Source of the DNA: Haematococcus lacustris
Lineage: Eukaryota > Chlorophyta > Chlorophyceae > Chlamydomonadales > Haematococcaceae
Length of the DNA: 64,000 bases
Assembly: GCA_030144725.1 (NCBI GenBank)
Contig: JASKMD010000031.1
Location: 11,173,316-11,237,315 of the forward strand
Direction of reading: 5' to 3'
The notes beneath the pieces are model-generated. The model was not told where the DNA came from and did not search any database. It saw nothing but the letters and a program-made list of their open reading frames with translations. Shown here one piece after another: positions 23,001 through 32,219 of the stretch (positions within the stretch are counted from its first letter, which is position 1; every line of letters starts with the position of its first letter). The position numbers were made by a program, and so were the translations under genes.

Positions 23001-26000
23001 GGGGCAGTGGCCCAAGCGCACCATGCTAGGGGCAGCTTGCTTTGCCATGACTTCTCAGACTTCTCTCTGAGTGTCATCTCTACCTTGCATATCTTGCCTT
23101 CTGCAGAATGGGGGTGCGCAAGCCGCTAGGCCGTGACACCCGGCAGCGCTCCTACTGGGCCCTGGGAGGACGTGCTGCCTGCTGGCGGCTGTATGTGTGT
23201 GGTGGGGAGGGCGGTGGCTGGGGCTGGTACGAGGGCCCTGGCCTGCAGGCCCTGCGTGACTGGATGCGCTCCGGGGGCGGCAACAACACTGAGGCGCCAC
23301 TGCTCAAGGCGCTGCACACAGTGCCACTGCCACACAAGCATACCCAGGGTGAGGGTAGCAGGCGGCAGGAAAGGGGATACTCCAGAGACGTGCCCCTCCA
23401 GGGCGCCCTGGCCAGCTGCCCAGCATGGAGTCACAAGCACCCCACCCAGGCTAGCTTCTTGCCAGGGTTGCGCCCCAGCCTTGTCAGTTGGAAATGAGCG
23501 TCTGTAGAGTTATGGTGAACCCCAGCATCGTACCGCCATGGGCCCCACCCAGTGTCTGCTGTTCCCCCCTGGCTGGCTGTAGACGCGCTGCCGCCCTACC
23601 CACTGGTGCTGCCTGAGGCTCCCCTGGGTGCCGGCCCCGCCAGCATCCCCTGGTCAGCTGCTGACCTCAAGGCGCGGCGCCCTGATGCCTACAAGACACT
23701 GGCGGCGCCCCTGCTCAAGGGAGAGTGCCACCAGGTAAGGCCAGCTGGCCGCTGACTGTATAGCCTGCCATAGATATCAGTGAGTTCCATCTACATCTGA
23801 GGCTGAGCAATGCTTGCATCCAGCACACAGTAGCTGCTTGCTGTGGACGGGTGTCACACATGTACAGTTGTTGTTTGCCAAAGGCGCGTAGAAGGCAATT
23901 AACCAGGTAGGCGGATGATCAGGCAGGCTGGGTGTTGCTGCAGCTGTAGCTCAGCTGCTCGGGGATGTTGCACCAGGGATGGCAACAGCTATATTGACAA
24001 AGCTGCGGTAAAGAGGGAGTTGGCTGCAAGGAGCACCCCATCCCTGAGGGAGCCTGGTGCTGCTGCCCCTTGTAGCCCCTGCTTGTGGGTCTTCACGCTT
24101 GGACGGTGGAGGAGCGGCTGCTGAACTGCATTGAGTCCCTCATCACGGAGTTTGAGTTTTGGACCAAGCCACGACCTTGGCTGGCGCGAGTCGCCATGCT
24201 CTTGAGTGTGCTCAAGGTGCGCGACAGCCATACCCTCCCACGACAACGATGATGTTTATCCACATCAAGCCTAGCAGGCCACTGTTAGCATGTTTGTGGC
24301 ACTCGTTGCTAAGGCAATGTGTGTGTGGGCTCTCACAGGGGAAGAACAGCGGGCAGCAGGCTGCGGTGGTGAAGGAGGTCGAGCAGCTGCTGCATGACAG
24401 CGCGCGGCTACAGCCAGCCTGGGCCCAGCACTTGCGGGCCTGCTGGCTGCGCTCCCTGTCCCGCCCTGAGCTCAACACAAAGGATGTGGCCATGCATGTG
24501 CTGGCTGTCCAAAAGTTCATCCGCGATGAGCCCTACGCCCTCACCCGCCTCGCGTTCATCAGGCAGGCTCAGGTGGCACGCTGCCCTCTGCAGTTCCATG
24601 CAGGTTGGTGGGTCCAAGGCTGACCAGCCTGCACCTGAGCCATGGTGGCTGGTAGAGTGCCACGCAGCCTGTCCATGACCTTGCCACTGTCTTCACTGGC
24701 AGCAGGTCATCCTTGCTGCCGTGACTTGGCTCGACCTCCCAGGCCCACCTTGCCTTCCCTGCCTCACCTCCTCCCACTGGCCTGCCTCCCTAACCCCTGC
24801 CCCTCATGACTTGGTGACTCTTGTGACACTTCCTGCTGTCTTACTCTGGCCTGGCTGCGTTCTTTGTCTTCCTCAGGGGGAGACGTGGTCGTCTTTCTGC
24901 GCACCGGCTGTGTGCTGCACCTTGACAAGTACGCTAAGATGGGGTCCTGCTACTCAGTTGACGAGCTGGGCCCGGTCATGCAGCAGCTGCACCACCTGCG
25001 GCCTGTGGAGCGCATGCGGGTAGTTGCAGCGGGCTACCGCAGGTGCGTGACTGTGAAGCGGTCGGCCTGGCAGAGGCTCTTGGCCGATGCAGGTGCCGGT
25101 GGCACATAAATGATAACACCCTGCCCTCGTGGAATGACCGGCAGAAGATAGGCCCTCATCCGGGGCTGTCTATGCTGCTCAAGTGCACTGTCTGGAGCAC
25201 ATGCGCCATGTCTTTAAGTGATGTGGTTTTATTTATCTTACTGTGCCTACCAAGCTGCTTTGCCTGGCCTGCTTGATGAGATCAGCAGCTCCTATGCCTC
25301 TGCTGTGCTTCCTTGCAGCTACCCAGTGACCAACGCTGAAGCCGCTCTGCGTGCCTTGGCCGACTCCAAAGACCTGGACCCTGCGGCCCCCACAGCTGCC
25401 AGACCTGTCTTCAACAACCCAAACCGCCCGCCCTGCCAGTGGCTGCTCATGCAACCCCTCACAGCAGACGGCGCAGATGTGGACACAACCCGGGGGGAGG
25501 TGGTGCTGCCTATGCATGTGGATGCCTCCTTGCCAGAGTACCTGGTGCGGGTGGAGACCTATGAGCGCGGCATGGCCAAGCGGTGGCAAGCTGGCGACCG
25601 CTTCCGCATGAACTTTGGTGCCAAGGTCAGCCCTGAGAGGGACACTGGGTTGCTGGGTTGCTGCAACCAATGGGTGTGTTCATGCATGTGTGGCTGGGCA
25701 TGTGGGAAGGACACTTTGACTTTTATGACTGTGAGCAGTGCTGCTGCCAAGTTGGTTGGCTATCTGGATTGGTATGGTGAAAGCAGGGCTGCTGCTGGAT
25801 ACAGGGGGATAATGATTGTTTGCTGTGTGCTGCTAGCAATTTTGCCACTGTCACTTTTGTTTGTTTTCCTGTCTGTTCGTGACATTTGTTTGATGGCCAG
25901 CCTGCATAATGGCAACCTTTGCACATGACATCTGCCTCCCTGTTGCCCTTGCCCTTGCTGCCGCAGTCTAACAGCAAGGGGACGGCAGGTGTGTGGTACA

Positions 26001-27456
26001 AGGGCACCATTAAGCGCTTTGTGCAGACCCAGACTCACACTCGGGACTCCAACTACGACCCCTGGAACAGCCTGCTGGTGGTGTGGGACAGTGACGGTGG
26101 CGTGGCAGAGCATAAGGTGAGGCTGGGCGCCTACATGGCATGTGTGGCTGGCATGCCTGCCTAGAAGCACCTGCCACGCCATGCTACTTGCCTTTCTCAT
26201 GTGTGATAGCCGCCACCTCTGCCTCAGGTGGTCTAGCAGCTGATAAGCTATACAGCACACGCATGTCTAGACTAGGACTGTGCCAGTGCAGTGTCAGATG
26301 AGGAGCATGGTGGTAAATGATGAAGCCGGCGTGCTTTGTGGGCAGATTGTCACCCCAATGCACCAACACCTTGTGGCCTGCCTTCTTGTTGTGTCGCAGG
26401 TGAACCCTTGGGAGATAGAGGTGGACCCAGAGGAGGCCAAGAGGCGTGAGGAGGAGCGGCGCAAGCAGGCAGAGGCGCAGGCTCGTGCCCGGCGTGCCGC
26501 CGCCAAGAGCCAGCGCAGCACTCACGTGCACTTGGACGACCTGGTGGATGAAGACATCAGTGAGGAGGAGTCGGAGGAGCTGTCCGACAGCGACGACAGC
26601 TACGAGGGCAGGTGCGCCTGCTGGTCCCATTGGGGCAGGGCCTGCAGCCGCGCTTGCTGTAACTGCTGAGTTGGTGCTAGGGGTGTGAACATAGGAGCAC
26701 TTGCCAAGATGTGAGAAGAGGGCAAAGTGGGGAGCTGGTCCAGCAACAGGTGGAAACTTTGGGAAGGACAACCTGGCTATGGTTTGAGCACAATACACTT
26801 TGGCTTTGGCTTGGTTGGGCACTGGTGATTTGTTGGATGTGACATCTGTGTGTGGATCATGACGTCATCATGTCCCCTGCCTTGCGTCCTTTAGGCGAGC
26901 CCCCGCCAAGAAGAAGGCCAAGATGCAAAACGATGGGCGGGGTGGCCGGGGTGGAGGCGGCAACAATATGGCTGCCCAGCGTCAGGCACAACCTCAGCAG
27001 TCCAAGCAAGCCATGGAGGGTCCTGAGGTGCAGCAGTGGCGCCAGCAGATGCAGGTTCTGACCCATAACCTGCAACTGTTGCAACGCCAGGGGCAGGGCA
27101 ACAGCGCCCAGGCCCAGCAATACGCAGCAGCTATACAGCAGCTGCACCGCTACCTGCAAAACCCACAGGCAGCCCGGCAGCAGGTGCTCCAGCAGCAGCA
27201 GGCTTACATGGCGCAGCAGCAGCGAGCGGGCCAGGGCGCGCCCCAGCTGACCCAGCAGCAGCAAATGCAGTTGGCACAGCAGCAAATGCTGCAGCAGCAA
27301 CAACGTCAAGGAGGTCTGCCGGCTGGCATCTCTCAGGCTCAGCTGCAGCAGATGCAGATGCAGCAACAGCAGCTGCGTCAGCAACAGATGCAGCAAATGC
27401 AAATGCAACAGCAGCAGCAGGCCCAGCAACAGCAAGCAGGGTGGCGGCAACAGTAG
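20083..27456 (+). CDS. DDT- and WHIM-domain chromatin protein with Tudor-like region, 17 exons, 1242 aa
   Basis: Likely nuclear accessory subunit of an ISWI-type remodelling complex (role inferred from domains). Exons: 20083-20137, 20489-20638, 20746-20836, 20905-21280, 21416-21604, 21743-22048, 22256-22408, 22571-22782, 23107-23348, 23583-23734, 24076-24216, 24339-24603, 24877-25042, 25319-25625, 25967-26116, 26400-26611, 26895-27456; every phase matches. DDT domain at about residues 276-312 (VPDMLLVWDLCM, then LLQLPPISMEAFEAAI). WHIM region at about 441-592, ending KPLGRDTRQRSYWAL. A Tudor-like segment at about 925-1005 (GDRFRMNFGAK, VWYKGTIKRF, DPWNSLLVVWDSD, VNPWEIEVDPEEA) resembles the region beside the bromodomains of BRWD/PHIP. 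Then an acidic stretch, a basic RRAPAKKKAK stretch and a Gln-rich tail. A TGTAA at 27775-27779 may be the polyadenylation signal. Confidence 0.88.
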
Positions 27457-27914
27457 AAATGCCTCCTATCGTTTGCAGAACGCAGCACAAGGGCAATAAC
27501 TGGCAACAACAACACAGCAGCTGCCAAGGGCCTTCTACTGCTACTCTGGCACCAGTCCAGGTTGGCAATGCAGTTGACATAGCACATACCAGATTATGTG
27601 CATGTGAAGGCCCCTTGCCAGGGAACACCAGGATTGAGGGTTGTGGGGTTAAATACTTGAGTTGGGTGAATGCTAGCGGTGCATGTGGACGGGGCCGACA
27701 TGGGATACCATCAGGTGAAGAGGAGCTTGCGGTCGGTGCTGTTTGCTTTCGTGGCCATAGCAGGTTCCATAATCTGTAAACACGGTCCCAGCTTGACTGT
27801 AGAGCGCCGTTGACACGTCTGTCACCCGGGTTGGCTGCGACGCCCACTGTGCTATAAACTTTGCTGATGCTGCTTGACCTGCAAAACCACATACCCGCAT
27901 TTCCATTCAACTCC

Positions 27915-28514
27915 TGAACCCTACAGCCCTCATACTACACCAAAATAAAGCAAAATAAAGCATGAGTTGAATCGAACCTGGCTGTGAGCTCATCATTGTA
28001 AAGGCTACTAACTAAGCCTAGTGCCCACTTCAGCTCTGCCTTCTGGTGTGTGTGCCTGTGCCAGCGCGTGTGCCTGCGCCACACACATTCCCTTTGTAAG
28101 GGGTATATTGTTTTTTTATGTTGGGATTGTCTTGAGCTGTAGCTGGCTATTGCTGCAACTGGCGCTGCCACTTGCGCAACAGGGGCTTGTCGGGTATCTC
28201 CACCCAATCCTGGCCTGGCTTTGGCATGGCTGGGCGGTTAGTCCAGTAGCACAGCTCAGTGGGACGTGGCCCTGGGCCGACTGCACAGCGGCGGATGTTT
28301 AGCGCGGCTGACACGTCCCGGTCATTGAACCTGCACATGGGTGTGGGAGATGCATGAGTCCAAGTCATGTGCCATGTCATGTGAAACATGCTCATGTCAT
28401 GCACAATTGTAGGATTGGGTCTGTGCTTACCTGGTGATGTTGTTAATGCTTGTTGAGCACGTCAGGCACCGGACTTGGGATCGCTTTGCCATGCTTTTCA
28501 CTGGCCGCAGCCAC
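27915..28514 (-). mobile_element. Fanzor-family element, copy C: zinc-ribbon exon, RuvC-III exon and 3' end
   Basis: Exon 28441-28514 encodes WLRPVKSMAKRSQVRCLTC and STSINNIT, and joins in frame to exon 28147-28330, which starts FNDRDVSAALNIRRCAVG and ends LLRKWQRQLQQ before a stop. This is the C-terminus of a Fanzor nuclease: the Cys motif, then the RuvC-III Asp and AA.NI. In the first motif VRGL has become VRCL. Sequence down to 27915 is the conserved 3' end. The matching N-terminal part (RuvC-I) is on the same strand at 31812-32213, so both may belong to one gene split by an insertion. Confidence 0.82.
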
Positions 28515-28580
28515 CTGCATGGACACATGGGGCAATGCACATTTGTAAGATGTCTCATCTTGACCCGACCTAGTCACCTT

Positions 28581-28642
28581 GGCTGGGCTGGGCTGGTTGG
28601 GCTGGGCTGGGCTGGGCTGGGCTGGGCTGGGCTGGGCTGGGC
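28581..28642. repeat. (GGGCT)n pentanucleotide repeat next to Fanzor copy C
   Basis: About twelve GGGCT units with one ggttg interruption. Read on the Fanzor strand it is (AGCCC)n, just upstream of the zinc-ribbon exon. Copy A has the large (CCCCG)n satellite on the same side of the same exon. Confidence 0.9.
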
Positions 28643-29278
28643 GAGGTTGGGGCTGGGATGGCGTGTAGAGATGGGGAGGAGGTGGTGGTAATTCACGTGC
28701 AGTTCACGTGCAGTTTGATGGCTGCACATACAAGTAGCATGGCAAGGTGCTTATCATCAGAGTAACAGCTGGTATGCCCGGAGATGCTGCTGCAGGGCCA
28801 GCAACTAATGTAGCAACAGGAACAGTGACGGATGCAGCTGCAGGACCAGCAGGGGTGTAGTATCGTTCCAGCCGTGTGTGTTCCCGTGCGTGTGTAGAGT
28901 GGCGCTGTTACATCGCTTTTGGTCAGGGCCTCCCAACTCTGATGTTTTGGCATGTAAGACCGTTACATGCGACCGATTGCTCCGGGAGCAGGCCGATGTC
29001 TTTAGCCCCGCGCGGCATGGCTAAAACGCGGACTCTAGTTCTGGCAGCAACCTGCAGCTGCTTCGATTGTGGTCGACAGGGTGGTTGGGGTCCGCCGGAC
29101 ACCCTCAAGACATCGCGCAGTGCAGGCGTGTTGTTGGTGCTCTACGCATAGGCGCTGCTGCTAGCCCGCGAGGTGAGGTGCACGCAGCAAGTGCCACCTA
29201 TCCCGCGCCAGCACAGGTTACCCGACGAACATCTGATGATGCAGGAGTTTTCGAGTACACCACAGCACACGTAAACAG

Positions 29279-29497
29279 CTCTTCCCAACTGCGGCTCAGC
29301 TGGAGCAGGTAGGAGTTTGCAGCCAACATTAAATCCAGCCAAAACTCAAAGAGTTGTCTTATATTTGTGCTGACATCTGAACACCTAGATGGCTTTTCCA
29401 AGTTTCAGCTGCGGCTCCGCTGAGCAGGTAGGATTTGCAGCCATAACAGCAAATCCAACCAAAACTCAGAGAGATGTCGTAATTTTGTGCTGATCGC
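29279..29497. repeat. Two tandem units of about 105-115 bp
   Basis: The units share gagcaggtagga.tttgcagcc, aatcca.ccaaaactca.aga and attttgtgctga. One covers about 29279-29378 and the other about 29396-29497, with clear divergence. Nature unknown. Confidence 0.7.
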
Positions 29498-29744
29498 AAT
29501 TTCAAAGGCTACCCTACACATATGCACATCTGCAACAATAAAAATAATATTGCTCTCAAAGCTCAGTGATCCATGGATTGTCAAATGCAGGAGCCCAAGC
29601 ACCACTAACCCTTCCTGCCCACAGTACCTGCCAGCAGCCCACCCTAGCAGGCCCAGCTGCCTACCACCACCTCCCAGCACCTCCTCACTGCCCTTCTGCC
29701 TGACATGCCACCCGTCCCAAAACACACGAGAGCAAGCAGAGCCA

Positions 29745-30680
29745 ATGGTGCAAAGACCCAGGCTGGGCATGAGGCAGCCAAGAGCATGGAGCAGCAGACT
29801 GCTGCGCATGCCGCCCTCACCATGGGACGTGCACCAGTGGGACGTGCACCAGCGGGAAAAGCAGCAGCAACAGCAGGGGGGGCGGCGGCAGGCACCAAGC
29901 GGGCAGCAGTTGCTGCCATTCGACCCAGCCGTCTTTGACCCGTATGGCACGCTGCAGGATTTCCTTGACGACATCCTGGAGCTGGCAGCTGGCCAGCCGT
30001 GCAGTCCAGGCCTACGCACACACCTAGTGGAGTTCTTTGGGGCAGCACCCAGCTCAAACCACGCAGTGGAGTCCAGCCTGCAACACACAAAGCACGGCAA
30101 CAGTGCCAAGCAGGGGCTGGATGCCATGATCGGCAACATCAACAATAAGCTCGACCCTGGGGCACTCGCCAACATCGACTTGACAGACTTTGAGGCTCGG
30201 CTCCTCACGCTCCGCAAGCAGAAGCGTGACAAGGAGACAACCTCAGCTGGCGACAACCGGGAGGCCAAGGCAGCACGCAAGACGGAGGAGTCAGCGTGCA
30301 TGGTAGACGGGAACGCCAAGATGGTGTTGAACGTGCCCACCCAGGCCCCCCTGCAGCAGCTGCAGCAGGCATTCCAGCAAAATGCACGGGGTGCAGACTA
30401 CAGCAATACCTCAGCCAAGGAGGCAACCCGGTTCACACGCGAGCAGCTCAGGCCCTACCTCCTTTACCACAAGGTGCCGCCCAGGGATCAGCCAGTCGGC
30501 AACACCCTAGTGGCAGGCTGGCAGAAGGCCGTGCACAAGCACATTGCTGAGCGTGGCAGCCCCACCGGGCATGGGGTGTGCCATAGGGCTCTGCTTTGTT
30601 GCCATGGGCGTGTAGCTAATGGACAAGAGACCAGGCCTAGCTATGGAGTGTACAGATCTTGCCCTGCCATGGGGTGCTAG
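29745..30680 (+). CDS. Hypothetical protein with a possible SAP-like C-terminal segment
   Basis: The frame is open from at least 29487, with the first good ATG at 29745. Protein-like segments include LLPFDPAVFDPYGTLQDFLD, INNKLDPGALANIDLTDFEA, LLTLRKQKRDKE, a Gln-rich patch, and FTREQLRPYLLYHKVPPRDQ followed by VGNTLVAGWQKAVHKHIAE. The last part has the size and Leu pattern of a SAP DNA-binding motif, but I cannot confirm it. A further open stretch at 30975-31146 (ALWTEAHVSVVMSQNDVATQ, ending KRLKYEEQQ before a gt) may be a later exon. The gene sits, in the opposite direction, between two parts of a Fanzor gene and may belong to an inserted mobile element. Confidence 0.45.
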   Translation: MVQRPRLGMRQPRAWSSRLLRMPPSPWDVHQWDVHQREKQQQQQGGRRQAPSGQQLLPFDPAVFDPYGTLQDFLDDILELAAGQPCSPGLRTHLVEFFGAAPSSNHAVESSLQHTKHGNSAKQGLDAMIGNINNKLDPGALANIDLTDFEARLLTLRKQKRDKETTSAGDNREAKAARKTEESACMVDGNAKMVLNVPTQAPLQQLQQAFQQNARGADYSNTSAKEATRFTREQLRPYLLYHKVPPRDQPVGNTLVAGWQKAVHKHIAERGSPTGHGVCHRALLCCHGRVANGQETRPSYGVYRSCPAMGC

Positions 30681-31156
30681 TATGGGGCTTTGTTGTGGCC
30701 ATAAGGCAATAGTTGCAGTTGCTTGGGAAGGGTGTTCTGCTACCACATCTGCGATGGGTGCTTGCAGTCCTACTAGATGTTTGCCTTTAGATACTTGTTG
30801 CTTATCTACTGTACCCAGCCAGTGGGGGATGCACGTTGTGGCATGCACCTACGGCATGGATTGATGCTAAAGCAAAAGCTGTTAACAAACTCAAGTGCCA
30901 GGGGCCTTTGCTATGGAGTGTACAGGCCTGCAGGTGCGAGTGGGGCCAGATGGGAGGACACGAGGTGAGAGGGAGTGCAGCAAGTCATGGCGCTGTGGAC
31001 CGAAGCACATGTCTCGGTGGTGATGTCCCAAAACGATGTAGCGACACAACGAAGGCTTCGCACCTACGAAAATGCTCTTGCTACAACGAACAAAGCACAT
31101 AACAAGGGGAACGAGCAGAAAAGGCTCAAGTATGAAGAGCAGCAGGTATCATTGAA

Positions 31157-31706
31157 GACTCCGTCAGCTATGCGGTGCAGCAGGTATCATTGAATATTGT
31201 GCACTGTGGGACCTTTTTCTGAAACAACGCCAAATTCAAAGATTATTTGAACCTTCTTATGAAGTTTGCCGGGATTGGGCAGCAGCTCAGCGACCGCCAA
31301 CCGCACTACGTGCTACGTCGAAGTGCGCTTCAGGTTCGGGGCCACCAAGGAGGCGTTGAGGCGCGGTAGCTTGCTAACACACTTTGAATTCACACTTAAT
31401 TACTTTGAATATCTACGAGGACCCCCGCACGTGGGCACCGAAGGACCCCCGCTCGTAGATAATTCAAGTAACTTAAAAAAGTGTGTGCGCAAGCTACTGC
31501 GCCTCAACGCCTCCTTGGTGGCCCCGAACCTGAAGCGCACTTCGACGTAGCACGTAGTGCGGTTGGCGGTCGCTGAGCTGCTGCCCAATCCCGGCAAACT
31601 TCATAAGAAGGTTCAAATAATCTTTGAATTTGGCGTTGTTTCAGAAAAAGGTCCCACAGTGCACAATATTCAATGATACCTGCTGCACCGCATAGCTGAC
31701 GGAGTC
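31157..31706. repeat. Near-perfect 550-bp palindrome (foldback element)
   Basis: Left arm 31157 to about 31420 and right arm about 31450 to 31706 are reverse complements with few differences, leaving a loop of roughly 30 bases. The left arm starts gactccgtcagctatgcggt and the right ends with its complement. Both strands therefore encode the same spurious peptide starting MPGLGSSSATANRTTCYVEV. The outer part of the arms matches the dispersed repeat at 9055-9211. Confidence 0.93.
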
Positions 31707-31815
31707 TACTATCCAGAGGTGTGCGATACATAAATAGATACCACGTGGCTGAGACGCAGCGTCGCTTTGATTACCAGGAGTCGGTTACCTGTCATTTTCT
31801 GTTAGTTGGGGCCTC
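31657..31815. repeat. Element end, homologous to 9055-9211 (reverse orientation)
   Basis: Read on the minus strand, it runs from ccccaactaacagaaaatga to tatcattgaatattgtgcac and matches 9055-9211. It overlaps the outer part of the palindrome and stops where the Fanzor RuvC-I reading frame begins to look normal. Confidence 0.75.
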
Positions 31816-32213
31816 CTGCCATGCCGGCCTCCTGCCATGCCGGCCATCCAGGCCTTGGACTCCTTGGCGTGGTCCGTGATGCCGCTTTGTCGGTAGTACT
31901 GCCCTGCAGTCAGACTCCGATGCCACACGGACTTCACGGCGTCGGAGCACTGCCGCTCCTCCTGGGCCACTGTCACCATGTTGGTCTTCCCCGGGTCGCA
32001 GCCCAGCCAACCGGCGTCCAGGTCCGCCAGCGGGTTGACTGCGCCCTCCTTGCCCATCCGAGGCAGCTTTTCGGGCGGCTCTGCTGGCTTGGGGCGCGTG
32101 AACATCACGCTGGCCGCGACTCCGTCAGTGTGCACCACCTGCTCGAATGTCTGCCCGCGATGGGGGCGGAGGGATGCGATGTTGTGCAGAAATGCTTTCC
32201 ACCGGTTGCCAAC
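31812..32213 (-). pseudogene. Fanzor nuclease fragment with RuvC-I motif
   Basis: Starts after an acceptor (ccaacctgcag read on this strand is cag then gttggcaac) and reads VGNRWKAFLHNIASLRPHRG, TFEQVVHTDGVAASVMFTRP, then LDAGWLGCDPGKTNMVTVAQ and SLTAGQYYRQSGITDHAKES. TDGVAASVMF and GCDPGKTN with the catalytic Asp are typical of Fanzor proteins, eukaryotic RNA-guided nucleases related to TnpB. The frame then enters the dispersed repeat (RRPQLTENDR) and the rest of the nuclease, including RuvC-II, is missing here. RuvC-III lies on the same strand at 28147-28330. It is nonfunctional unless the intervening 3.3 kb is removed. Confidence 0.82.
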
Positions 32214-32219
32214 CTGCAG

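Noticed and set aside
29405..30340. 311-codon minus-strand frame
   Set aside because: It mirrors the plus-strand hypothetical gene in a GC-rich region and has Ser/Cys-rich, non-protein-like composition.
31266..31597. Protein frames on both strands starting MPGLGSSSATANRTTCYVEV
   Set aside because: The same peptide on both strands is a by-product of the palindrome.
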